Positions 5,400 through 12,368 of a stretch of DNA of 19,129 nt are shown here, piece by piece. Under the pieces are notes generated by a model, which was given only the letters and a program-made list of their open reading frames with translations, made no database searches and was not told where the DNA came from. Positions within the stretch are counted from its first letter, which is position 1, and each line of letters begins with the position of its first letter. Source of the DNA: Ruminococcus sp. (lineage in GTDB: Bacteria; Bacillota; Clostridia; Oscillospirales; Ruminococcaceae); assembly GCA_003488415.1 (NCBI GenBank), contig DNLQ01000065.1:1-19129 (forward strand), written 5' to 3'. Both the position numbers and the translations under genes were made by a program.

Positions 5400-6851
5400 A
5401 TGCTAGATAACAGACTGAAACTGTGTGCAGAAATGGTGAGCGGAGAGGGAACGGTCTGCGATGTTGGAACAGACCACGCAATGCTGGCAGCAGAGCTGAT
5501 AAACAGCGGAAAGTGCAGCCGTGTCATTGCTTCGGACATCAAGGAGGGACCGCTGGAGTCCGCACGCCGTACAGTGGAGAAGTACGGCATCAGCGACAAG
5601 GTGGAGCTTGTACTCTCTGACGGACTGGATAACGTTTCACTGGAGGGCGTCACCGATGTGGTGATCGCCGGAATGGGCGGAGAGACTATTGCCGATATTA
5701 TTGACAGCTGTAAGGATCTGATGTACTCCGACATCCGGCTCATACTCCAGCCAATGACCAAGGCTGAGGAGCTTCGCCGCAGACTCTACTATTCCGGCTA
5801 TTCCGTGGAGGAGGAGAGAGCGGTAGAGGATGGGGAAAGGCTGTATACCGTACTGCTTGCAAGGTGGGAGGAGCAGTGGACTGAGCTTACAGAGTATGAA
5901 GCAGTTGCAGGATTCTTTGATGACGAAGACGAAACCGGCAAAAAGTACCTTGCCGCAGAGGCTGCCAGATATGGACGAATCGCCGAGGCTCTGGAGTCTG
6001 CCGGAAGGCTTAGTGATGCTGTACACGCCTCAGCCATACAGTACAAGCTGCAAAACGGGTGCGATCCTGTTCAGCTGGACGAGATATACAGCTACCTTGA
6101 TTCCCTGTACCCATTTGCCTCACAGGACAGCTGGGATAACTCCGGACTCCTTGTAGAGAGCAGTAATGATGAAATATGTAAGGTGCTGCTGACTCTTGAC
6201 ATAGATAAACGTGCGTTGTACGAGGCAGAGAACAAGTCTGCGGACCTTATTATCTCTCATCATCCGGTGATATTTGAACCGCTCAGGCAGATGCGCTGCG
6301 GAGATCCGGTGTACAGGCTTGTGGAGGACGGTATATCGGCTATCTGTATGCACACGAATGTGGACAAGGCGGCAAAGGGTACAAACGGAGTGATACTGCA
6401 AAAGCTGAGGAAGAAGCTGGAGCTTGCCTCAGAGCCGGAGATCTTTGAGGATACCGGTGACGGACTGGGGTATGGCTGGATATGTGAACTGAAGGAAAAG
6501 ATAGATCATCGTGACTTCGGTGAGCTTCTGAAGGAGATCTTCGGGTGTGAGTATGTCCGGATGGCATCCCGTGGAAAGCATCATATCAGGAAGTTTGCCT
6601 TTTGTTCAGGTTCCGGCGGCTCCACACTGAGTCTGGCAGCGGAGAAGGGCTGTGACGCCTATATCACCGGAGATGTCAAGCACAATTTCTGGATAGATGC
6701 CAACAATTTTCACATCTCGCTGTATGACTGCGGTCATTTCCACACGGAAAACCTGGTGCTGGAAGAGTTCCGGAGAGTACTGGAGGAGAAGTATCCGCAG
6801 CTTGATGTGGAGATCACGGAGCGGTCTGTTGATCCCTGTGAGTACATCTGA
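5400..6851 (+). CDS. trmK: TrmK (tRNA A22 N1-methyltransferase) fused to a Nif3/DUF34 domain
   Basis: A 483-residue ORF holding two families. Residues 1 to about 220 are TrmK: SAM-binding motif with GTDHA at 23-27, then SDGLDNV, the GMGGETI motif and LQPM followed by the family's C-terminal helices; the enzyme makes m1A22 in tRNA. From about residue 225 (DEIYSYLDSLYPFASQDSWDNSGLL) it becomes a Nif3-like metal protein, with the HHP pair at H287-H288, MHTNVD, TGDVKHN and the terminal GHFHTE, all putative metal ligands. In Bacillus these are neighbouring genes (yqfN, yqfO); here they share one frame, with no stop and no ATG, GTG or TTG at the junction. The Nif3 part lacks the PII-like insert seen in YqfO. 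The start at 5400 has TGGAGG seven bases upstream; the in-frame extension further upstream runs through DUF1858 and the terminator and is false. Confidence 0.9.
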   Translation: MLDNRLKLCAEMVSGEGTVCDVGTDHAMLAAELINSGKCSRVIASDIKEGPLESARRTVEKYGISDKVELVLSDGLDNVSLEGVTDVVIAGMGGETIADIIDSCKDLMYSDIRLILQPMTKAEELRRRLYYSGYSVEEERAVEDGERLYTVLLARWEEQWTELTEYEAVAGFFDDEDETGKKYLAAEAARYGRIAEALESAGRLSDAVHASAIQYKLQNGCDPVQLDEIYSYLDSLYPFASQDSWDNSGLLVESSNDEICKVLLTLDIDKRALYEAENKSADLIISHHPVIFEPLRQMRCGDPVYRLVEDGISAICMHTNVDKAAKGTNGVILQKLRKKLELASEPEIFEDTGDGLGYGWICELKEKIDHRDFGELLKEIFGCEYVRMASRGKHHIRKFAFCSGSGGSTLSLAAEKGCDAYITGDVKHNFWIDANNFHISLYDCGHFHTENLVLEEFRRVLEEKYPQLDVEITERSVDPCEYI

Positions 6852-6859
6852 GGTGCAGC

Positions 6860-7687
6860 ATGGGTGATATGATACTTGCCTGTCCTGTATGCGGAGGACA
6901 GCTCGGTATATCGGGAAAAAGCTACACCTGCAAGAGCCGTCACAGCTTCGATGCGGCACGGAGCGGCTACGTGAATCTGCTGCTTTCAAAGCACATGGGA
7001 AAGACTGTCCACGGCGATAACAAGCTGATGCTCCAGGCTCGCCGGGACTTTCTTGAGCGTGGCTGCTATGCGCCTCTCCGGGATGCTGTTTGCAAAAGAT
7101 GTATTGAGCTGCTGCCGGAGGGCGGAACTTTACTTGATGCCGGCTGCGGTGAGGGCTACTACACTTCAGGCATTAAAGCAGTTTTTGACCAGTCAGGAAT
7201 TGCTGTTGATATGTACGGAGTTGACATCTCAAAGATCGCAGTTGAGCTTGCCGCAAAGCGCAGATGCGGAGTCACCTTTGCAGCAGCAAGTGTGTTTCAT
7301 CTGCCGGTACTCACAGAGTCCTGTGACCTGCTGGTGACTATGTTCGCACCTTACGCCGGAGAGGAATTCCGGCGTGTACTGCGTCCGGATGGAACTATGG
7401 TCATGGTGATACCGTCTGCCAGCCACCTGTGGGAACTGAAGCAGGCGGTCTATGATACTCCTTACCGCAACGAGGTAAAAGACTATCCTCTGGACGGTTT
7501 TGATTTTCTTGGGAGTCAGAGAGTGACATTCCCCATGGAGCTTTCTTCGACTGAGGATATACTGAATCTGTTTTCCATGACTCCTTACTACTACCGCACC
7601 GGCAAAAACGGTCAGGAGAAGTTGTCTGCGCTGACCAGAATTGAAGTGACTGCGGACTTTGAGATATTGTCTTATCGCAGGATATGA
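6860..7687 (+). CDS. rlmA: 23S rRNA (guanine-N1)-methyltransferase RlmA family
   Basis: A 275-residue methyltransferase. The N-terminal zinc site is visible as C8-x2-C11, C24 and H28, followed by the conserved segment SGYVNLLLSKH; the SAM motif DAGCGEG is at residues 93-99. RlmA enzymes methylate G745 or G748 in hairpin 35 of 23S rRNA, near the exit tunnel; which base is used cannot be read from sequence alone. A resistance-type role (TlrB-like) is possible in the G748 subgroup, but nothing here demands it. The ATG at 6860 lies nine bases after the trmK-nif3 stop, and its GAGG overlaps that stop codon, so the two are cotranscribed and perhaps coupled in translation. Confidence 0.9.
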   Translation: MGDMILACPVCGGQLGISGKSYTCKSRHSFDAARSGYVNLLLSKHMGKTVHGDNKLMLQARRDFLERGCYAPLRDAVCKRCIELLPEGGTLLDAGCGEGYYTSGIKAVFDQSGIAVDMYGVDISKIAVELAAKRRCGVTFAAASVFHLPVLTESCDLLVTMFAPYAGEEFRRVLRPDGTMVMVIPSASHLWELKQAVYDTPYRNEVKDYPLDGFDFLGSQRVTFPMELSSTEDILNLFSMTPYYYRTGKNGQEKLSALTRIEVTADFEILSYRRI

Positions 7688-7747
7688 CTGATATACTGAC
7701 CATTTGCAACGGTCGAACTTTTATTATATTTGAAAAGGAATGATCTT

Positions 7748-9499
7748 ATGGCTCTTGACGGAGCGTTTCTCTATGCGATAAAAACCGAATTACAGCCTCT
7801 TATCGGGGGAAGGACGGAGAAGATACACCAGCCCTCACGGGAGGAGATCATAATATCCATACGTACCCGTCAGGGCAGCCGTAAGCTCTATATATCGGCA
7901 AATGCAGGAAGTGCAAGGGTACACATCACCGAAAAGGCAGTGGATAACCCGCAGACTCCGCCCATGTTCTGTATGCTGCTGCGTAAGCGTCTTGGCAGCG
8001 GAAAGCTGGTTGATATACGTCAGGACGGACTGGAGCGCATACTGTTCCTGGACTTTGAGTGTGTCAATGAACTCGGCGATGTGGTCACAGTCACGCTCGC
8101 CTGTGAGATAATGGGACGCTGTTCAAATCTTGTGGTCATCGGACAGGACGGCAGAGTCATAGACAGTATCAAACGTGTTGATGCTGAAATGTCAAGGGAG
8201 CGAATGGTACTTCCGGGTATGGAGTACACCATGCCGCCCCGTGACGACCGTCTTAGTTTTCTGACTGCCGAGCCGGAGGATATAGTTCATCGGCTGCGTG
8301 CTGTTCAGCCGGCGGAGCTGTCAAAGGCTCTGATACGTGTGTTTGAGGGAATTTCACCGGTACTTGCGAGAGAGTGGGCTTTCTTTGCCGGACGCGGCAC
8401 GCATCTGGAGAGCGATACCATTGACGGCGATAATCTTGATCGGTTATTGTTTGCGGTGAAGCGTACCCGTGAGCAGCTCCTGACGGGGGATTGCTGTTTC
8501 ACAACAGCCAGTGACAAGGAGGGTATGCTGAAGGATTTCAGCTTCATCCGGCTCTCTCAGTTCGGAACGCTTATGTATACCCGTGAGCATGAAAGTGCAT
8601 CCGCCCTGCTTGATTATTTTTATTATGAACGTGACCGTGCAGCGAGAACAAAGCAGCGTGCCAATGATCTGTTCAAGATGCTTGTCAACCTGACCGACCG
8701 TACCTCACGTCGTATATCGGTGCAGCAGGAGGAGCTTGCAGCCTGCGGTGAGAAGGAGAAGTTCAAGCTCTGGGGAGACCTTATCTCAGCAAATATGTAC
8801 AGACTCCATAAGGGTGATGACAAGGCAGTACTGGAGAATTATTATGAAGAAGGCTGTCCGCAGGTCGAGATCCCACTTGATCCCAGGAAGACACCTTCAC
8901 AGAATGCCCAGCACTGCTACAGCGAATACAAGAAGCGTGTGACCGCAGAGTCGGTACTTGCACAGCAGATAGATAAAGGTCAGGAGGAGCTTCAATATCT
9001 TGACAGCGTTTTTGATGCACTGACACGAGCATCAGGTGAGAACGATATAACTCAGCTCCGGCTTGAACTTAGTGAGCAGGGATATATACGATCAGGGGCA
9101 GGCAAGACCAAGCCTCCAAAAGCTCTTCCGCCGGTGGAGTACCGTTCCTCTGACGGATTTACGATACTTGTCGGAAGGAACAATCACCAGAACGACTGGC
9201 TGTCGCTGAAATATGCGGAAAAGTCGGACATATGGCTTCACACCCAGGGGATCACCGGTTCTCATGTGATAATCGTCACTGAAGGTACGGAGCCTCCGGA
9301 CAAGACCGTGGAGGAAGCCGCTGTTATAGCAGCGGTGAACAGCCGTGGCAGGGGATCGGGCATGGTGCCTGTTGATTACTGTCAGGCGAGGTATGTGAAG
9401 AAGCCTTCCGGAGCGAAGCCCGGGAAAGTGATTTTCACCAATTATAAGACTGCTTTCGTGAAGCCCGATACTGAACTTGAAGAGAAACTGAGGGTATGA
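7748..9499 (+). CDS. rqcH: RqcH-type NFACT protein (Rqc2 homologue), ribosome quality control
   Basis: A 583-residue NFACT protein, the bacterial Rqc2/NEMF relative that binds stalled 50S subunits and directs alanine tailing; older databases call it a fibronectin-binding protein. It starts MALDGAFLYAIKTEL with GGRTEKIHQPS (NFACT-N). A helical and coiled-coil middle follows, then NFACT-R from about residue 468 (FTILVGRNNHQND, DIWLHTQGITGSHVII, KKPSGAKPGKVIF). The ATG at 7748 has AAAGGAA seven bases before it; a TTG at 7730 in frame is a poor alternative. The 60-base gap after rlmA contains TTGCAA (7704-7709) and TATATT (7725-7730) with a 15-base spacer, a weak possible promoter. The length is normal for the family. 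Confidence 0.93.
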   Translation: MALDGAFLYAIKTELQPLIGGRTEKIHQPSREEIIISIRTRQGSRKLYISANAGSARVHITEKAVDNPQTPPMFCMLLRKRLGSGKLVDIRQDGLERILFLDFECVNELGDVVTVTLACEIMGRCSNLVVIGQDGRVIDSIKRVDAEMSRERMVLPGMEYTMPPRDDRLSFLTAEPEDIVHRLRAVQPAELSKALIRVFEGISPVLAREWAFFAGRGTHLESDTIDGDNLDRLLFAVKRTREQLLTGDCCFTTASDKEGMLKDFSFIRLSQFGTLMYTREHESASALLDYFYYERDRAARTKQRANDLFKMLVNLTDRTSRRISVQQEELAACGEKEKFKLWGDLISANMYRLHKGDDKAVLENYYEEGCPQVEIPLDPRKTPSQNAQHCYSEYKKRVTAESVLAQQIDKGQEELQYLDSVFDALTRASGENDITQLRLELSEQGYIRSGAGKTKPPKALPPVEYRSSDGFTILVGRNNHQNDWLSLKYAEKSDIWLHTQGITGSHVIIVTEGTEPPDKTVEEAAVIAAVNSRGRGSGMVPVDYCQARYVKKPSGAKPGKVIFTNYKTAFVKPDTELEEKLRV

Positions 9500-9500
9500 C

Positions 9501-10022
9501 ATGATACTTGGAAAGGAATTTTTCAGCCGTGACGTACTTGAAGCAGCACCGGAACTGGTGGGAAAGGTAATAGTGCGCACTCTGACTGACGGGACTGAGC
9601 TGCGTGAACGGATAACCGAGACAGAGGCTTACGGAGGCGAGGAAGACAGAGCCTGCCACGCCTCAAAGGGCAGGACGAAGCGTACCGAGCTGCTCTACGG
9701 AGAGCCGGGGATAATATACGTTTATCTTTGCTACGGGATGCACTGGCTGATGAATGTCATAACCGGAGAGGAAGGAAAGCCGCAGGGCATACTGATACGC
9801 TGCGGTGAAAGGCATAACGGTCCTGCAAAGCTGACGAAGGCTCTGCACATAGACGGCAGCTTCAACGGAGTACCGGTATACGGCAGGGAGGATATCCGCA
9901 TCGAGGATGACGGATACCGTCCGAAGCTGAGGACAGCTCCGAGGGTAGGCATCGACTATGCGGGAGAGCCGTGGGTGAGCATACCCTGGCGCTTCATTGC
10001 AAAGGAGGAACAGGAATGCTGA
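9501..10022 (+). CDS. mpg: 3-methyladenine DNA glycosylase (AAG/MPG family)
   Basis: A 173-residue base-excision repair glycosylase that removes alkylated and deaminated purines. It shows the N-terminal FFSRDVLEAAPELVGK, the ETEAYGGEEDRACHA segment whose E42 aligns with the catalytic glutamate of human AAG, LLYGEPGIIYVYLCYGMH, the NGPAKLTKAL segment and the late APRVGIDYAG. It is slightly shorter than most bacterial members (about 190-200). The ATG is one base after the rqcH stop, with GAGGG inside rqcH, and the 3' end overlaps the next gene by seven bases, so all three are one transcript. Assignment is firm. Confidence 0.92.
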   Translation: MILGKEFFSRDVLEAAPELVGKVIVRTLTDGTELRERITETEAYGGEEDRACHASKGRTKRTELLYGEPGIIYVYLCYGMHWLMNVITGEEGKPQGILIRCGERHNGPAKLTKALHIDGSFNGVPVYGREDIRIEDDGYRPKLRTAPRVGIDYAGEPWVSIPWRFIAKEEQEC

Positions 10023-10786
10023 TCGAGAGCGTAGGCTACAATTCGGTATACAGCCCCGGAGAGCGTATCAGCTCCGGCAGCGAGCCGGACAGTTATCTTC
10101 TGATCCTTGTACGCAGCGGAGCAGTCTCTGAAGTCGGCGGTGAGAGGACTGCTGTACCTGCCGGGACACTGTTCATCTGTGACGATCGTACTCCACGTGA
10201 ATACGGCGGCGATAACGGCTATCTGGTGTGCGACTGGGTATGTTTTGATCCTGAGGGGGATCAGGAGTTTCTTGAATCGTCTCAGATCGTGATGAATAGC
10301 CCCGTGAGGTATGCCGACGCAGAGCTTGTAAGCAGGCTTATAAGGTCTATTGCCGGGGAGTTCTATTCCATAAGTGCCAGGAGGGTAAAGACTCTGGAGC
10401 TGTTGGTGAGGACTTTGCTGCTAAGCACCTCACCTCCGGGAGGTGACGGTGTACAGCAGGCGTCGGATCCGCACTACAGTGCCATGAAGGAACTGAGAGA
10501 GAGGATATACCGTACTCCTCAGATGAAGTGGAATGTGGATGCAATGGCAGCAGAGGTGAATATGTCACGTTCCTATTTCCAGCATATTTACCGTGAGACA
10601 TTCGGAGTATCCTGCATGACTGACGTTATCAGCAGCCGGGTAGAGAAAGCGAAGGAGCTGCTGAGTGAAACGAGCTGTACTGTCTCACAGGCAGCGGCAA
10701 TGTGCGGATATGACAACGAGGAGCATTTCATGCGTCAGTTCAAGAAAATAGTGGGAGTTACCCCCACACGCTACAGAAAGAAGTAA
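10016..10786 (+). CDS. AraC-family transcriptional regulator
   Basis: A 256-residue regulator. The first about 110 residues form a cupin-like sensor part (SYLLILVRSGAVSEVGGERTAVPAGTLFI), and residues about 157-256 hold the two helix-turn-helix units, with MAAEVNMSRSYFQHIYRETFG and later CGYDNEEHFMRQFKKIVGVTPTRYR. The ATG at 10016 overlaps the mpg stop and has a strong AAAGGAGGA at 10001-10009. Upstream in-frame codons lie within mpg. Most relatives with this architecture sense sugars or other small ligands; the tight coupling to mpg and radC is unusual and may only be shared transcription. The ligand and targets are unknown. Confidence 0.9.
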   Translation: MLIESVGYNSVYSPGERISSGSEPDSYLLILVRSGAVSEVGGERTAVPAGTLFICDDRTPREYGGDNGYLVCDWVCFDPEGDQEFLESSQIVMNSPVRYADAELVSRLIRSIAGEFYSISARRVKTLELLVRTLLLSTSPPGGDGVQQASDPHYSAMKELRERIYRTPQMKWNVDAMAAEVNMSRSYFQHIYRETFGVSCMTDVISSRVEKAKELLSETSCTVSQAAAMCGYDNEEHFMRQFKKIVGVTPTRYRKK

Positions 10787-10790
10787 AGTT

Positions 10791-11468
10791 ATGGGCAGTG
10801 ATCTTCATTCCGGACACCGTGGACGTCTCAGACAGGCGTTTCTTGAAAGCACAAGACCTCTGTGTGAACATGAATTGTTAGAGTTGCTGCTGTTCTGTGT
10901 GCTTCCGAGAGTCAACACCAATGAGCTCGCACATCTGCTGATAAGGCGTTTTGGAAGTCTTGCGGCGGTTCTTGAAGCACCGGCAGATCAGATAGCAGAA
11001 GTAAAGGGCATAAGTACAGCATCGGCGCAGTTTCTGAGATTCTTCGGGGATATGCGCCGTGACTATATGGAGTCGGTGCGTGGGAGCTCCGATGTATCAG
11101 GCAGTCGGGAGATAAAGGAGTGGATACGCGGCTGTTTGGAGGAGGGGACAGGAGAGCTGTGTGTAATAGTGACGGCAGACAGCTCCCTCAGACCTTTAAG
11201 CCGTATCACATTCAGCGAATCAAGAGCTATCGGCAGTCCTGAAGGTCTCCGGAGGATAGCGGAAAGAGTATTTCGTGACGGGTGTGAGCGCATAATAATC
11301 GGCATAAGCCATACCGGAGGACAGATACTGCCTGAGGCTGATGACTTCCGGCTTGCAGCAGAAGTATCCGGAGCGCTTGCACCGATGGGTATAAGACTTG
11401 CAGACTGCATCATATTTTGCGGAGAAACGGCATTTTCCATGCGTGAGACCGGAGCGTTCTCCTTCTGA
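10791..11468 (+). CDS. RadC-family protein with degenerate JAMM motif
   Basis: A 225-residue RadC homologue (UPF0758). The N-terminal helical part with a helix-hairpin-helix-like KGISTASAQFLRFFG is present (about residues 1-85), followed by the MPN/JAB fold. The metal motif HxH-x7-S-x2-D should lie at 172-185, but reads ISH then GGQILPEADD: the first His is Ile172, the Ser is Glu182, while His174 and Asp185 remain. It is therefore probably not a metallopeptidase-like enzyme. It begins four bases after the araC gene, with no AGGAGG but an AAAG run. A second RadC with an intact motif follows. RadC's true cellular role is unsettled; a link to DNA repair has been questioned. Confidence 0.85.
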   Translation: MGSDLHSGHRGRLRQAFLESTRPLCEHELLELLLFCVLPRVNTNELAHLLIRRFGSLAAVLEAPADQIAEVKGISTASAQFLRFFGDMRRDYMESVRGSSDVSGSREIKEWIRGCLEEGTGELCVIVTADSSLRPLSRITFSESRAIGSPEGLRRIAERVFRDGCERIIIGISHTGGQILPEADDFRLAAEVSGALAPMGIRLADCIIFCGETAFSMRETGAFSF

Positions 11469-11651
11469 TGTCGGAAGAGGCTTTACAGCTTCCTGTAAGA
11501 AAAATGGAGGAATACAAGAAACTATGTGCAAAGTACGCAGACTAAGGAGTACGGTCGGGGTACTTGCAGACATATGGCTGCTTTTTACAGCGGCAGCCTT
11601 ATATTATGGTATAAAGCCAACAGTGGCAAATTGAAAGAACCGGTGTCTGAT
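11469..11651 (+). other. gap between the two radC genes with possible small ORF
   Basis: These 183 bases hold a short hairpin (TTACAG, loop CTTC, CTGTAA) near 11483-11498 and a possible extended -10, TGGTATAAA at 11607-11615, without a good -35. A 36-codon ORF from ATG 11524 to a TGA at 11632-11634 would encode a basic N-terminus and one hydrophobic segment (IWLLFTAAALYYG); its nearest GGAGG is 13 bases away. I do not call it a gene. Confidence 0.3.
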
Positions 11652-12368
11652 ATGGGTGTTAATAATAAAGATCTTAAAGCGATACTTAGGGAGAAGTATG
11701 CCCGTGAGGGGTATGATGCTCTCACATCAGAGGAGCGTGTGCAGCTTGCGTTATCCTACACAGAACGTCCAAAGGCTGCGGAAGAAGCAGCAAGAAGGCT
11801 TATGGAGGAGTACGGCGGACTTACTGCTGCAGCGGATTCTGATCCATACTTTCTGATGAAGGGCTGCGGACTCAGTGAGATGTCGGCAGTGCTTCTGGGA
11901 CTGCTGCGGGAGACAGGAAGACTTCCGGAGGACAGATTTCCTCGTCTCACCGATACCGCTTTAGCCGGGGCATATTTTATTTCTCTTCTTGGCAAGCTGC
12001 CGAAGGAGCAGATCGTTATAGCTGCGGCAGACAGTCGCCTGAAGATAAAAAGAACCGCAGTTCTGGCAGCAGGCACAGATTCCGGGATCCGTTTTTCCTG
12101 CCGCAGGGCTGCGGAGTTTGCTTTACAGTCTGACGCATACTGCGTATTTGTATCTCACAATCATCCGGCTGGTGATACAATGCCATCCGGAGAAGACAAG
12201 GCGGCAACTCTGACGCTTGTAAAAGCTATGCTGCTTCTTGATGTTCCTGTGGCGGATCATATCATCGTATCTTCCGGAAACTATACATCCATGCGTGAAA
12301 TGCTTCCGGAGATATTTAAAGGAGTTCCGGACTGCGGGTATAAGGTCAAGGGTTCAGCGGAACGATAG
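11652..12368 (+). CDS. radC: RadC-family JAMM/MPN+ protein, intact motif
   Basis: A 238-residue RadC homologue. After a helical N-terminal half, the JAMM motif is complete: H169-N-H171, then S179 and D182 within SHNHPAGDTMPSGED, so metal binding is expected. The start ATG at 11652 gives a usual RadC length; an in-frame GTG at 11526 would add 42 residues that look non-native. The ribosome site is weak. It may have its own promoter in the preceding gap, or be read from the rqcH-mpg-araC-radC transcript. Its last 23 bases overlap the end of the convergent C39 peptidase gene. The family is sure; the biochemical role is not established. Confidence 0.9.
   Translation: MGVNNKDLKAILREKYAREGYDALTSEERVQLALSYTERPKAAEEAARRLMEEYGGLTAAADSDPYFLMKGCGLSEMSAVLLGLLRETGRLPEDRFPRLTDTALAGAYFISLLGKLPKEQIVIAAADSRLKIKRTAVLAAGTDSGIRFSCRRAAEFALQSDAYCVFVSHNHPAGDTMPSGEDKAATLTLVKAMLLLDVPVADHIIVSSGNYTSMREMLPEIFKGVPDCGYKVKGSAER

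Noticed and set aside
4778..5761. Long minus-strand ORF of 327 codons.
   Set aside because: It runs opposite to the zinc-ribbon gene, DUF1858, a terminator and trmK, has no ribosome site, and shows no family motif; a shadow of their codon use.
7730..7747. TTG start giving six extra residues for rqcH.
   Set aside because: The family begins MALDG, and AAAGGAA is correctly spaced for the ATG at 7748.
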